Shown here one piece after another: positions 6,255-6,336 of a stretch of 6,336 nucleotides of DNA. Numbering within the stretch: the first letter of the stretch is position 1; each line of letters starts with the position of its first letter. The translations under genes and the position numbers were made by a program. The stretch lies in NCBI GenBank assembly GCA_024642765.1, contig JAHEAM010000231.1, positions 1 to 6,336 on the forward strand. Reading direction: 5' to 3'. A model generated the notes under the pieces. That model ran no database searches and was not told the origin of the DNA. It saw only the letters and a program-made list of their open reading frames with translations. Origin of the DNA: Planctomycetaceae bacterium. Lineage in GTDB: Bacteria > Planctomycetota > Planctomycetia > Pirellulales > Pirellulaceae.

Positions 6255-6336
6255 AGATGGCCCCTGCAACACCACCAACGACTGGAAATTATTCAATTTT
6301 GCGATCAGTCCTGAATCTCTCGCCGCAGTCGAATCC
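6255..6336. other. Flank beyond the presumed IS right end; ambiguous open frames
   Basis: Too short to assign. Minus: an open frame enters from the right edge and stops at TGA 6254-6252, exactly at the presumed IS end (..SLVVLQGPS). Plus: a frame without a start in view reads CNTTNDWKLFNFAISPES to the edge. Another plus frame starts at ATG 6257 and stays open. None has a recognisable motif. A 6-bp hairpin (ggggcc 6244-6249 / ggcccc 6259-6264) straddles the boundary but has no T-run. Confidence 0.25.

Noticed and set aside
6243..6265. Hairpin ggggcc...ggcccc as a terminator
   Set aside because: No T-run follows, and the left arm is better explained as part of the IS terminal sequence.
6329..6336. 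tcgaatcc at the right edge, matching 8 nt of the tRNA T-arm, as a possible att repeat or second tRNA
   Set aside because: Eight bases are too few, the preceding bases do not match the tRNA, and the window ends there.

Overview
The window reads as bacterial chromosome, most likely a planctomycete of the Pirellulaceae (Rhodopirellula-like). The pointers are the style of the proteins: a secretin-type protein with a long family-specific N-terminus, a cysteine desulfurase beginning IYLDNHATT, and an IS3 transposase remnant. GC content is moderate, visibly lower on the left (about 1300-1750) and higher to the right of the tRNA. The taxonomic guess rests on recalled family resemblance, not on a search.

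Left and centre (1-4570) are ordinary, intact genes. On the minus strand, the first 441 codons of a large exported secretin-like protein run off the left edge (1-1324); this frame has no stop inside the window. A 408-bp AT-richer gap separates it from the divergent gene ychF (1733-2821, plus), a universally conserved P-loop ATPase. Convergent with ychF, after 24 bp, is a two-gene minus-strand unit: a YbaN/DUF454 small membrane protein (4568 or 4586 down to 4026), then 10 bp later a group I cysteine desulfurase (4015 down to 2846), which supplies sulfur for Fe-S clusters and tRNA thiolation.

An initiator tRNA-fMet gene (4809-4882, plus) follows. It has a good sigma70-type promoter (TTGACA-18-TATTAT) and a clear Rho-independent terminator. 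The gene carries initiator hallmarks but has A29:U41 in place of the first of the three usual anticodon-stem G:C pairs, can form U1:A72, and does not encode CCA.

Everything right of the tRNA terminator (4931-6336) looks like decayed accessory DNA. It holds about 350 bp without a convincing gene, then minus-strand remnants of one or two proteins (glycosyltransferase-like and methyltransferase-like pieces, broken by an amber codon and a frame change). These abut a 5'-truncated IS3-family transposase whose second catalytic Asp is replaced by Gly. The probable IS right end is near 6254. This fits a graveyard of insertions next to a tRNA gene. I see no CRISPR array, defence system or clearly new system; the best leads are the variant initiator tRNA and the broken region beside it.
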